In this document: positions 23,421 through 31,797 of the stretch, piece by piece
Layout of the letters: the number at the start of each line of letters is the position of its first letter
How positions within the stretch are numbered: position 1 is the stretch's first letter
DNA from: Fulvivirga sp.
Lineage (GTDB): Bacteria; Bacteroidota; Bacteroidia; Cytophagales; Cyclobacteriaceae
Direction of reading: 5' to 3'
Assembly (NCBI GenBank): GCA_028280565.1
Contig: JANQLQ010000326.1
Span: 1-34,810 of the forward strand
DNA length: 34,810 bases
The notes under the pieces: generated by a model
Databases searched by the model: none
Told to the model about the DNA's origin: nothing
The model's input: the letters and a program-made list of their open reading frames with translations, nothing else
Position numbers and translations under genes: made by a program

Positions 23421-25640
23421 TTAATTGGCATACTCTGACATGAACTTGATCCGCATTAGCCTGATCTCTTCTTCTGAATAATCCTCGTTATCCCCATCTT
23501 CAAGGGCAGCTTGGATGCTGTCTGTTTCTGCATTGAGGAAATACTCATAAAGGTCTTCCTGCTTTTCATCATCCAGCACTTCGTCGATATAATAATCCAA
23601 ATTCAATTTAGTACCTGAATAGATGATGTGTTCGATTTCATCCAAGAGCTGGTCAAAACCAATGGATTTGGATTCGGCTATTTCGTCAAGGTCGATTTTG
23701 CGATCAATTTGCTGGATAATAAATATTTTCATCCTTGACTTATTAATGGATGACTTCACCACCACCTCGGAGGCCGGCACAATGTCATGCTCATCTACAT
23801 AGTCAATGATCAAGTGTAAAAACTCTTTGCCAAATTTCTTGACCTTTCCTTGTCCCACCCCGTTGATCTGCGACAGGTCCTGCTCAGTAGTAGGATAGGT
23901 AGTAGCCATTTCTTCTAATGACGGATCTTGAAAAATCACGTAAGGAGGAATGCTCTTAGCATGGGCAATCTTCTTCCTGAGGCTTTTCAGCATTCCAAAC
24001 AGCTTTTCGTCATAAGCTTTGGCGTTGGCAGGGGGCCGCTCGCTATCTTCTTCCTCATCGCCGGCGCTTTCATATTCATGATCCTTAGAAAGCATGACAG
24101 AGTGAGGGTTTTTCAAAAAATCGGCGCCTTTATCGCTTACTTTTAGTACTCCTACATTGTCTATATCTTTCTCTAGGTATTCATAGATCAAAGCTTGCCG
24201 GATCACAGACTTCCATAGGTCTTCACCCTCGTCCATTCCTTTACCGAATATGGAGAGCTGATCATGATGATAGGAATTGACATAGTCATTTTTAACACCG
24301 CGGATCACATGTACCAGGTGGTTCAGGCCAAAACGCTGGTTGGTTTCCAGGGCGGCAGTAATGGCTATGGAAACAAGTTCCTCACCTTCGAATTGTTCTT
24401 TAGGATGCACACAATTATCACATCCACTGTAGTTACTGCAGTTTTCTACGTCATATTCTTCACCAAAGTAATGCAGTAATTGCTTTCTCCTGCATATCGG
24501 CGACTCGGCATAGTAGGACATTTCTTGTAAGAGCACACGAGTATTCTCCCGCTCCTGCACGGATTTGTCCTTGTTAAATTTCTCAAGTTTATTGATATCG
24601 TTATGGCTGTAGAACATGAGACATTTTCCTTCCAGCCCGTCACGCCCGGCACGGCCAGTCTCTTGGTAGTAGCCTTCCAACGATTTCGGCACGTCATAGT
24701 GTACGACAAACCTAACGTCGGGCTTGTCAATACCCATACCAAAGGCTATCGTAGCCACTATGATATCTACATCTTCGTTAAGAAAATCATCTTGGTTTTT
24801 CTCTCGCACATTGGCATCGAGCCCAGCATGATAAGGGGCGGCATTGAAGCCATTCACCTTTAGAAGCTCTGCCACCTCCTCTACTTTCTTTCGGCTCAAA
24901 CAATAGATCACCCCGGCTTTTCCCTGGAAGTCCTTTAAATATTGGATCAATTGCTTTTTCGCATGTTTCTTTTGCCTGACTTCATAAAACAGGTTGGTCC
25001 TGTTGAACGACGATTTAAACACATGCGCATCCTCCATGTTGAGGTTCTTCTGGATATCGATCTGCACTTTTGGAGTGGCCGTGGCGGTCAGTGCGATGAT
25101 CGGCAGATTTCCCAGCTGGCTGATGATCTCTTTGATACGCCGGTATTCCGGCCTGAAGTCATGCCCCCACTCGGAGATACAGTGTGCTTCATCTACTGCC
25201 ACAAAGGAGATGTTCGTTTGTTTTAAAAACTCAACGTTCTCTTCCTTGGTCAAGGACTCGGGCGCTACGTATAACAACTGGATCTCCCCTTCCAAGCAAT
25301 CCTTTTTTACACGATTTACCTCTGATTTGGACAGGGTAGAATTCAAAAACTGTGCGTTGATCCCCAATGCGTTCATTTGATCTACCTGGTTCTTCATCAA
25401 GGCGATCAAGGGAGATATTACAATGGCTAACCCTTCCGTGACCAACGAAGGAAGTTGGTAACAAAGAGACTTACCCGCCCCGGTGGGCATGATAACGAAC
25501 GTGTTTTTTTTATCTAAAATATTGCGAATTATCGCTTCTTGGTTACCTCGGAATTGGCTATAACCAAAAACTTCTTTGAGTTTACTTTTCAGTATATCCT
25601 TTTCTTCAACCAAGAGATTAGCGGATACGTTTTCTGACAT
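23421..25640 (-). CDS. recQ: ATP-dependent DNA helicase RecQ
   Basis: 3'-5' DNA helicase of 739 residues acting in recombination and fork repair. Order of parts: Walker A PTGAGKS (52-58), DEAH (150-153), ALTATATP (183-190), QETGRAGRDG motif VI (326-335), the RQC zinc cysteines Cys383, Cys401, Cys407 and Cys410, the winged helix, then a helicase-and-RNaseD C-terminal (HRDC) domain near 520-600 (YPTTEQDLSQINGVGQGK), and an acidic extension to the end. The extra 100 or so C-terminal residues beyond E. coli RecQ are common in Bacteroidota. It is divergent from kdsD. Confidence 0.96.
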   Translation of the reverse strand: MSENVSANLLVEEKDILKSKLKEVFGYSQFRGNQEAIIRNILDKKNTFVIMPTGAGKSLCYQLPSLVTEGLAIVISPLIALMKNQVDQMNALGINAQFLNSTLSKSEVNRVKKDCLEGEIQLLYVAPESLTKEENVEFLKQTNISFVAVDEAHCISEWGHDFRPEYRRIKEIISQLGNLPIIALTATATPKVQIDIQKNLNMEDAHVFKSSFNRTNLFYEVRQKKHAKKQLIQYLKDFQGKAGVIYCLSRKKVEEVAELLKVNGFNAAPYHAGLDANVREKNQDDFLNEDVDIIVATIAFGMGIDKPDVRFVVHYDVPKSLEGYYQETGRAGRDGLEGKCLMFYSHNDINKLEKFNKDKSVQERENTRVLLQEMSYYAESPICRRKQLLHYFGEEYDVENCSNYSGCDNCVHPKEQFEGEELVSIAITAALETNQRFGLNHLVHVIRGVKNDYVNSYHHDQLSIFGKGMDEGEDLWKSVIRQALIYEYLEKDIDNVGVLKVSDKGADFLKNPHSVMLSKDHEYESAGDEEEDSERPPANAKAYDEKLFGMLKSLRKKIAHAKSIPPYVIFQDPSLEEMATTYPTTEQDLSQINGVGQGKVKKFGKEFLHLIIDYVDEHDIVPASEVVVKSSINKSRMKIFIIQQIDRKIDLDEIAESKSIGFDQLLDEIEHIIYSGTKLNLDYYIDEVLDDEKQEDLYEYFLNAETDSIQAALEDGDNEDYSEEEIRLMRIKFMSEYAN

Positions 25641-25736
25641 ATGCTCTACTTAAAAAATCAACTAGTACCTATGATTGATAATGCCTATTTATTCCTTAAC
25701 GAATTTTTTGGTCATGGGCATTCATTGTGTTTTAAT

Positions 25737-25744
25737 TATATTTG
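25737..25744 (+). promoter_or_regulatory. candidate -7 element of kdsD
   Basis: TATATTTG, a full match to TAnnTTTG, 33 bases upstream of the TTG start. The nearest TTG upstream (25708-25710) is 26 bases away, longer than usual. Confidence 0.4.
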
Positions 25745-25777
25745 ACTTGAGTTGATTGATACCCATTCAAAAGGACC

Positions 25778-26746
25778 TTGAAGTTAGTAAAAAATATTCA
25801 AAATACAGCCAAACAAGTACTTGTAAATGAGGCTTTGGCCATCCAAAAAATAGCGGAGTTTATAGACGAAGATTTTGAGCGATGTGTACAGGAAATTTAC
25901 CATTCTAATGGACGTGTAGTGGTTACAGGGATAGGGAAAAGTGCCATAATCGCGAACAAGATCGTAGCCACCCTTAACTCCACGGGCACCCCGGCCATGT
26001 TTATGCACGCGGCAGATGCTATACACGGCGACTTAGGGATGATACAAGACGAAGACTTCGTGATCTGCATCTCTAAAAGCGGCAATACCCCAGAGATCAA
26101 AGTGCTTATCCCGCTTTTGAAAAGAACGGGCTCACGCTTGATCGGCCTTGTCAGTAATATGGATTCCTACCTGGCGCAGCAGTCTGATTATGTATTAAAT
26201 GCTACGGTGGATGAAGAGGCCTGTCCGAATAACTTGGCCCCCACTACCAGCACCACAGCTCACATGGCACTGGGTGATGCTTTAGCGGTCTGCCTGCTTG
26301 AGTTAAGGAACTTCACCAGTGAAGATTTCGCACGTTTTCATCCGGGCGGCTCGCTAGGAAAGCAACTCTACCTCAAAGTGGACGACATCTATGAACACAA
26401 CGACCGGCCTATGGTGAAGCTTTCCACGTCTATGAAAGATGTGATCGTGGAAATATCCTCCAAACGGCTGGGCTCTGCTGCCGTAGTAGATGATGATGAA
26501 AAATTATTAGGGATCATCACGGATGGCGACTTGCGCCGGGCCATGGAAAAAGGGGTGGATATGGAGCAAAAAGCACAAGATATCATGTCTTTGGGGCCTA
26601 AAACCGTAAATCAAGGCGATTACGCGGTCAAGGCCTTAAACGTAATGCAACAAAACAACATTAGCCAAGTAATTGTAGTGGATGGGTCCAATAGTGTCAA
26701 GGGTTTTGTCCATTTGCATGACCTTCTGAAAGAAGGGATCATTTAG
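25778..26746 (+). CDS. kdsD: arabinose-5-phosphate isomerase (KpsF/GutQ/KdsD family)
   Basis: Interconverts ribulose 5-phosphate and arabinose 5-phosphate, the precursor of KDO in lipopolysaccharide. It is 322 residues: a SIS domain (about 35-170) with VVVTGIGKSAIIANK, HAADAIHGDLGMI and the phosphate-binding SKSGNTPE (99-106), then two CBS domains (about 200-322) containing LGIITDGDLRRAMEKG and VKGFVHLHDLLKEGI. The start is TTG at 25778, preceded by AAAAGGA, because no in-frame ATG precedes the first conserved residues. manC follows after 59 bp. Confidence 0.93.
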   Translation: MKLVKNIQNTAKQVLVNEALAIQKIAEFIDEDFERCVQEIYHSNGRVVVTGIGKSAIIANKIVATLNSTGTPAMFMHAADAIHGDLGMIQDEDFVICISKSGNTPEIKVLIPLLKRTGSRLIGLVSNMDSYLAQQSDYVLNATVDEEACPNNLAPTTSTTAHMALGDALAVCLLELRNFTSEDFARFHPGGSLGKQLYLKVDDIYEHNDRPMVKLSTSMKDVIVEISSKRLGSAAVVDDDEKLLGIITDGDLRRAMEKGVDMEQKAQDIMSLGPKTVNQGDYAVKALNVMQQNNISQVIVVDGSNSVKGFVHLHDLLKEGII

Positions 26747-26805
26747 GGAGTGTATAGAGGGAGAATAATTGAAAATTAATAGATCAGAACTAAAAACATG
26801 CTGAA

Positions 26806-27882
26806 ATGGTAAAAAATCGGAGACATTATGTAGTAATTATGGCAGGGGGTATCGGGAGCAGGTTTTGGCCGTACAGCAGGCAAGACAGACCCAAGCAGTT
26901 CCTGGACATTTTAAATACGGGTCGTTCCCTTTTGCAAATGACCTATGACAGGTTTCTTCACAGTACTCCCAATGAGAACATCTACGTGGTCACCAACGAG
27001 AACTACGGGGAAGCCGTAAAAGAACAATTGCCCGACCTCACCGATGACCAGGTTCTTTGCGAACCTTCGCGGAAAAATACAGCCCCCTGTATTGCATACG
27101 CCTCCTATAAGATCGCTAAGCAAAACCCGGATGCTGTTATTACAGTATCCCCTTCAGACCATGTTATTTTCAATGAACCGGTTTTTCATGATGTGATCCA
27201 AACGGCTATAGACGCAGCGGACGATCATAAACTACTCACCATTGGCTTAAAGCCTAACCGGCCGGAAACCGGTTACGGGTACATCCAGTATTTGGAAACC
27301 GATAACGATGTAAAGAAAGTAAAGACCTTCACCGAGAAACCGGAGCGCGAGCTAGCCCAGAAATTTTTAGATAGCGGGGATTTCGTGTGGAACTCCGGGA
27401 TGTTCATCTGGAGCGCGACGGCCATTGTCAATGCTTTTAAAGAAATACTTCCCGAAATGGCCGAGGTTTTCCAGGAAACTATTCCCATGCTGAATACGGC
27501 TGATGAACCACAAGCCATCACAAAAGCGTACTACCAGTGCAATAACGTTTCTATTGACTACGGGATCATGGAAAAAGCCAAGGAGGTGTACGTGGTACTG
27601 GGAGATTTTGGATGGTCCGACCTGGGGTCGTGGGAGTCCCTCCATGAACTTTCCGAGCAAGACGAGAATAAGAACGTGATCCTTGGCAACAGCCTTCTTT
27701 TTGAGACATCGAACTCCCTGGTCCAAGGCCCCGGGGACAAGCTCATCGTAGTACAGGGGCTTGATGATTACTTAGTAGTAGAATGCGACAATGTGATCCT
27801 GATCTGCAAGAAAAGCGAAGAGCACAAGTTCAGAAGGTATGTAGCCGAGGTAAAAGATAAAAAAGGGAAAGAATTTTTGTAA
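26806..27882 (+). CDS. manC: mannose-1-phosphate guanylyltransferase
   Basis: Makes GDP-mannose from mannose 1-phosphate and GTP, for surface polysaccharides, fucose or glycoprotein sugars. It has 358 residues, so it is the single-domain form without the phosphomannose isomerase domain. Visible: the nucleotidyltransferase signature GGIGSRFWPYSRQDRPKQF (14-32), SPSDHVI, GYGYIQYLE, TEKPE and FVWNSGMFIWS, all family landmarks. It follows kdsD by 59 bp on the same strand. A hairpin starts in its stop codon. Confidence 0.94.
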   Translation: MVKNRRHYVVIMAGGIGSRFWPYSRQDRPKQFLDILNTGRSLLQMTYDRFLHSTPNENIYVVTNENYGEAVKEQLPDLTDDQVLCEPSRKNTAPCIAYASYKIAKQNPDAVITVSPSDHVIFNEPVFHDVIQTAIDAADDHKLLTIGLKPNRPETGYGYIQYLETDNDVKKVKTFTEKPERELAQKFLDSGDFVWNSGMFIWSATAIVNAFKEILPEMAEVFQETIPMLNTADEPQAITKAYYQCNNVSIDYGIMEKAKEVYVVLGDFGWSDLGSWESLHELSEQDENKNVILGNSLLFETSNSLVQGPGDKLIVVQGLDDYLVVECDNVILICKKSEEHKFRRYVAEVKDKKGKEFL

Positions 27883-27908
27883 AGGAGGCAGGAATGCTTC
27901 CTTTCCCT
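27881..27908 (+). terminator. terminator hairpin after manC
   Basis: AAAGGAGGCA (27881-27890), loop GGAA, TGCTTCCTTT (27895-27904), ten pairs with one G-U, followed by CCCT. It overlaps the stop codon. It has the size of an intrinsic terminator, but the T run is part of the stem, so strength is uncertain. Confidence 0.5.
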
Positions 27909-27952
27909 ACATGTTCCAGTTTGCTTTATGCCGTTAGTGAAGAAGGGCGTCA

Positions 27953-28279
27953 TTGAAAGTTCGGCGTATGGAGGGGAGACCTCCAGGAACAGCGCGGCAC
28001 AACATTTGAGGCCCGTGGGTAAGCAGCCTGTAGGGGTTGGGCAGTGCGTTTCGAGGGGAAAATGGGCTTGGTTGCTGGCGCCCTTTTCTTTTGTTTCATT
28101 TTCTTTCCCCAAAGGGATGCCTATGGCATGGGCGCGCAAAAGAAAATGAAAACCGGGCTTAGAACCACAAAATCCCGTTTAAACTGATCATTTTGAGGCT
28201 GGCATTGCCCGAAACATTTTAAAAATGTAGCTCAACTTGCCAAAATTGAACGTTTCCCGATCAAAGCTAATTTTCAAGG
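27953..28279. repeat. repeat D, copy 1
   Basis: About 327 bp match 28384-28688 in the same orientation. Shared blocks include GAGACCTCCAGGAACAGCGC, GCAGTGCGTTTCGAGG, CTTAGAACCACAAAATCCCG, and AACGTTTCCCGATCAAAGC. A long hairpin forms from TTTCATTTTCTTT (28094-28106) and AAAGAAAATGAAA (28139-28151), with an inner ATGCC-TAT-GGCAT. Open frames over it differ between copies and do not look like proteins. Confidence 0.75.
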
Positions 28280-28284
28280 AAGCA

Positions 28285-28385
28285 CTTTTATAGGATCATG
28301 GTCACAAACGAGAACGCCCGGATTACAAATCCTATTGCCTCGATAAGTACGCATTACGCTACGCTAAATGCGCACTAGTTGAATT
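28285..28385. repeat. dispersed structured repeat E, copy 2
   Basis: Second copy of 17064-17165, placed exactly between the two copies of repeat D. The same GGATTACAAATCC and CGCATTACGCT blocks are present and can pair internally. Confidence 0.65.
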
Positions 28386-28688
28386 GAAAATTCAAGTGGC
28401 GTATGGCGGGAGACCTCCAGGAACAGCGCGGCCCATTTGAAGCCTGTGGGTAAGCGGCCTATAGGGGCTGAGCAGTGCGTTTCGAGGGGGAAATGGGCTT
28501 GTTGCTGGTGCCCTTTTCTTTTGTTTCGTTTTCTTTTGGGCGGGCAAAAGAAAATGAAAACTGGACTTAGAACCACAAAATCCCGCGTATACTGCTCATT
28601 GAGAGGTTCCCATTACCCGAAACATCTTAAAAAATGTCGCCCAATTTGCCAAAATTGAACGTTTCCCGATCAAAGCTAATTTTCAAGA
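28384..28688. repeat. repeat D, copy 2
   Basis: A direct copy of 27953-28279. The hairpin arms are TTTCGTTTTCTTTTG (28524-28538) and CAAAAGAAAATGAAA (28545-28559), with a six-base loop; the changed base keeps a G-U pair. The inner stem of copy 1 is deleted. It ends about 50 bp past the end of rlmB. Confidence 0.75.
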
Positions 28689-28735
28689 CTACCCCACCCT
28701 ATTCAATGAACTTCAACCTTACACTTTACATTTTA

Positions 28736-29479
28736 CTATCCCCTCTGCCTTACCGCCTCGTAGATCGCTAGTGCTGAAGACACCGAAACATTAAGGGACC
28801 CGATGTGACCTTTCATAGGAATTTTACCCCTATGATCGCAAAGCTTAAGGTATTCTGCAGAAATACCATCTTCTTCAGAACCTAAAATTATACAGACCGG
28901 CACGGTCAAATTGAGTTCATAGATCAGTTGGTCGGTCTTCTCGGTGCATGCTATCACCTGTATACCACTGTCCTTCAAGTACTGGATCGTTGATCCCAAG
29001 TGATCTTCACGGCATATGGGCATATAATTCAGCGCACCGGCAGATGTCTTCATGGCATCGCTATTTATGGCGGCACCTCCACGGAAAGGAACGATAATGG
29101 CATCTACCCCTGCCCCTTCAGCGCTCCTGGCAATCGCCCCAAAATTCCTGACATCTGTTACCCTGTCCAGCATAAGTAGCAGCGGTTCTTTACCACTGTG
29201 GTAAGCCTCATGGATCACATGGTCTAGGGAGGCATATTGAATAGCAGAAATAAATGCAATGGCTCCTTGGTGGTTTTTCCTCGTGACCCTGTTGAGTTTT
29301 TCCACCGGCACTTGCACTATGGGTACACGAAAATCCCTAGCCGCTTGGATCAGCTCCTTGATCAAAGGGTTAGACAAGTTTTTTTGAACTAAAAGCTTGT
29401 CGAGTTCTTTCCCCGACTGGATAGTTTCGATGATGGCCCTAGCCCCAAATACAAAATCCTTTGGTGAGTTATTTTTCAT
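28736..29479 (-). CDS. rlmB: 23S rRNA (guanosine-2'-O)-methyltransferase RlmB
   Basis: SPOUT-fold methyltransferase of the TrmH/SpoU class, 247 residues, expected to methylate the ribose of G2251 (E. coli numbering) in 23S rRNA. It has an N-terminal substrate-binding domain (residues about 5-75, beginning FVFGARAIIETIQSGKELD). The catalytic domain has the motifs DRVTDVRNFGAIARSAE, ILGSEEDGIS and IPMKGHIGSLNVSVSSALA, which form the knot and bind SAM. It shares a TAATG overlap with the GWxTD gene, so the two are coupled. A tRNA-targeting TrmH relative cannot be fully excluded. Confidence 0.92.
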   Translation of the reverse strand: MKNNSPKDFVFGARAIIETIQSGKELDKLLVQKNLSNPLIKELIQAARDFRVPIVQVPVEKLNRVTRKNHQGAIAFISAIQYASLDHVIHEAYHSGKEPLLLMLDRVTDVRNFGAIARSAEGAGVDAIIVPFRGGAAINSDAMKTSAGALNYMPICREDHLGSTIQYLKDSGIQVIACTEKTDQLIYELNLTVPVCIILGSEEDGISAEYLKLCDHRGKIPMKGHIGSLNVSVSSALAIYEAVRQRG

Positions 29480-30684
29480 TAAAACCTGCCCTTCCTAAGC
29501 ATATCAATGGCCCTAAACCATGGATTAGCAAACTTTTTTTCACGAATTAACACATAATGGCGTGAAGAAAAAATGCTATTGATCCTGATGAACTCAAATT
29601 CTATCGGTGGGGCATTCTGCTTGGCAAAATAAGACCACTTCTCGTTATCTTGAGTCCGCGTGACCCGGTCAGGCATTCCAAACACGATGTAGATCATCCC
29701 TTTATCGGTTTTCCACCCATTTTTATAGGTAGTAAATAGCTGGTTGGCTTCGTTTACCCGGTCATAGTATACTTTGATGATCCGCTTAGCCCGGGATTCG
29801 GAGCGCGTCAGATCCAGCCAAAATTTGTCAAAGTCTTTCTTCTCAATACTTTTTGAGCTTAATCGGCTCCATTCATCCTTAGTGGTGATATAGATCAATG
29901 GATCCACAAGTTGCTCCAGCCTGGCAGGTTTTGGGTAATAACGGTCCACCATCCGGATGGGCGTACCCGTGGTCAGTGAAGTGTCTTTTTGAAAAAGATA
30001 GAGCCCTTCTTTATCGAGCACAAAAGGCTCCGAAGGAGTTACCGTGAGCATAGAGTCAATGGATATCTGCCATGGCGGGTTAGGATCACGGGTGACCATA
30101 GGAGGCAGCGACGGGTCAAAACCTAGGGTGTAATATAATCCATAGACAGGTTGGTCCGCGTTAACCCGGTATTCGCCGGGACGCACCCAATTGTGAACCA
30201 CAGGCACATCAGACCTATCTACCACTTCCAGCGGCAGTATTTCGGCGGATAGCATATCATAGTTGTACTTAGTACCGCTAAATTTACTCAGCACTTCGAT
30301 GACCAGTAACTGGGTATTCGTGATAGCCGGCAGTTTGAATTCTAAGAAATGCCCCTTTCCCCGCCGACCGATGTAGGCGCTGTCGGCCGTAAGTCGCGTC
30401 TCAAGACTGGCCCCGTAGGAATCCGTACTGAAAAATGAAAAGTTATAATCATTGATCGAGGCCCTTTCCTGCTGGATCATTAGCTGGCAGCTGAGTTTTA
30501 TACTATCGGTGCCGGCCAGCTCGAAGGCTTTGTAATGCAAGAAGAACTCACTTTCAACATCATAAAGGTGATTGAAGTTCTTTGACAACAAGTCCCTTTG
30601 CCCGTAAGCCACAAAATGACCCATGAGCACCAAAAATGCAACAAAACACGTATAATATGGGTTAAAATTTCTGTTCAACGCCAT
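29479..30684 (-). CDS. GWxTD domain-containing protein
   Basis: A predicted exported protein of 401 residues, starting at the ATG at 30684. The open frame reaches 30774, but those 30 codons would run through the promoter region and into the divergent gene. The N-terminus has a hydrophobic segment (YYTCFVAFLVLMGHFVAYGQ), a signal peptide. The C-terminal GWxTD domain carries GWKTD (323-327), DKGMIYIVFGMPD and then KWSYF. This domain is found mostly in Bacteroidota and related phyla; its function is unknown. It is upstream of rlmB and coupled to it. Confidence 0.85.
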   Translation of the reverse strand: MALNRNFNPYYTCFVAFLVLMGHFVAYGQRDLLSKNFNHLYDVESEFFLHYKAFELAGTDSIKLSCQLMIQQERASINDYNFSFFSTDSYGASLETRLTADSAYIGRRGKGHFLEFKLPAITNTQLLVIEVLSKFSGTKYNYDMLSAEILPLEVVDRSDVPVVHNWVRPGEYRVNADQPVYGLYYTLGFDPSLPPMVTRDPNPPWQISIDSMLTVTPSEPFVLDKEGLYLFQKDTSLTTGTPIRMVDRYYPKPARLEQLVDPLIYITTKDEWSRLSSKSIEKKDFDKFWLDLTRSESRAKRIIKVYYDRVNEANQLFTTYKNGWKTDKGMIYIVFGMPDRVTRTQDNEKWSYFAKQNAPPIEFEFIRINSIFSSRHYVLIREKKFANPWFRAIDMLRKGRF

Positions 30685-30707
30685 AGGGAAGATTAAATGG
30701 TGATTTC

Positions 30708-30758
30708 CAAATTTAAAACTACCTAAAAGGATATTAATCCTTATTCTATCTATTTTTG
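30708..30758. promoter_or_regulatory. divergent promoter region with central palindrome
   Basis: Minus-strand TAAATTTG (30715-30708) serves the GWxTD gene and plus-strand TATTTTTG (30751-30758) the methyltransferase gene; both match TAnnTTTG. Neither has a TTG at -33. Instead the inverted repeat AAGGAT-ATTA-ATCCTT (30727-30742) covers both -33 regions. Confidence 0.45.
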
Positions 30759-30772
30759 CCAAAAATTGTGCC

Positions 30773-31549
30773 ATGAGTGTCTATACCACTGAAATAGCTT
30801 CAGATAAAATAGCTTCAGACAATCCAATTCACCAGCGCTTGCTCAAAGCGTACTACCTGGCATTGCCTTATGTAAAAGGAGATTTGCTGGAAATAGGTTG
30901 TGGTGAAGGTCGTGGGATCGATCTGTTCAAAGATAAAATAACATCGTATACTGGCCTGGACAAGATACAGGCGGTGATCGACGATTTGGAAAAAAAATAC
31001 CCGGCTTACCACTTTGTTAAAGATAATATCCCACCATTTTCAGCACTGGATGACGAAAGTTTTGATGTCATTGTAAGTTTCCAGGTCATCGAGCATATCA
31101 AAGCAGACCGGTTTTACTTAGAAGAGATCAGGCGGGTTTTGAAACCAAACGGGATGGCCCTGATCACCACACCGAACATAAAAAAGACCTTGACCCGCAA
31201 CCCATGGCATGTACGGGAGTATACCTCTAACCAGCTAACAGCGCTGACAAAGGCCGTCTTCACGGAAGTAGAGATGAAAGGGATCACCGGTAATGATAAG
31301 GTGATGAAGTACTACGAGATGAACAAGGAATCCGTCCGGAAGATCACCCGGCTCGATGTGCTAAACCTACAGTACCGGTTGCCTGCACCCCTTTTAAGGA
31401 TTCCTTATGACTTACTCAACCGGCTGAACCGAAACAAGCTAAAATCTAACGACAATTCCTTGGTAAACACGATTGATCATAGCGATTATTTGCTGACGGA
31501 AGACGCTGACGAGGCCTTGGATCTTTTTTGCATTTTGCACAAAAAGTAG
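30773..31549 (+). CDS. class I SAM-dependent methyltransferase
   Basis: A 258-residue methyltransferase of the Methyltransf_11/25 type. Motif I is LLEIGCGEGRG (38-48), the acidic end of strand 2 is Asp63 in TGLDKIQ, motif IV is FDVIVSFQVIEH and the later strand reads RRVLKPNGMALITTPN. The substrate is not known; the C-terminal half (from about 130) is a family-specific cap. It faces away from the GWxTD gene, 88 bp apart, with a shared palindrome. The initiator is the ATG at 30773; the expected leader is short (about 8 bases). Confidence 0.8.
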   Translation: MSVYTTEIASDKIASDNPIHQRLLKAYYLALPYVKGDLLEIGCGEGRGIDLFKDKITSYTGLDKIQAVIDDLEKKYPAYHFVKDNIPPFSALDDESFDVIVSFQVIEHIKADRFYLEEIRRVLKPNGMALITTPNIKKTLTRNPWHVREYTSNQLTALTKAVFTEVEMKGITGNDKVMKYYEMNKESVRKITRLDVLNLQYRLPAPLLRIPYDLLNRLNRNKLKSNDNSLVNTIDHSDYLLTEDADEALDLFCILHKK

Positions 31550-31797
31550 AAACACCTACCATAAAATGTAAATGTTTGGTGCTCTAAGCACAGAATATTC
31601 TTATCATTTTGCATTGAAATGGATACCTTTAAGTCAGTTTTGTTATTAACGGGTAGGAATACTCGGAAAAGAGTGGCTTTAATTGTTACACATTAAGAGG
31701 TTTAGCGCTTAATTGTGTACCCTTTGTCTATTGTTGGCTTCGTTTTTATTGGTTTATTTTTTTATCAAAGAGAGTTCAAATCTACTGGAGAAGATCC

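Noticed and set aside
27768-28139. Minus-strand open frame over repeat D copy 1, similar to one at 28364-28576
   Set aside because: The two share only the translated repeat and differ in their ends. The similarity reflects the DNA repeat, not a protein family.
27928-28149. Plus-strand open frame over repeat D, with a partner at 28437-28658
   Set aside because: The shared part is the repeat read in one frame; hairpin arms fall in the putative coding sequence and the lengths differ.
30685-30774. Upstream part of the GWxTD open frame (start at 30774)
   Set aside because: It runs over the divergent promoter and the start of the methyltransferase gene. The signal peptide starts properly at 30684.
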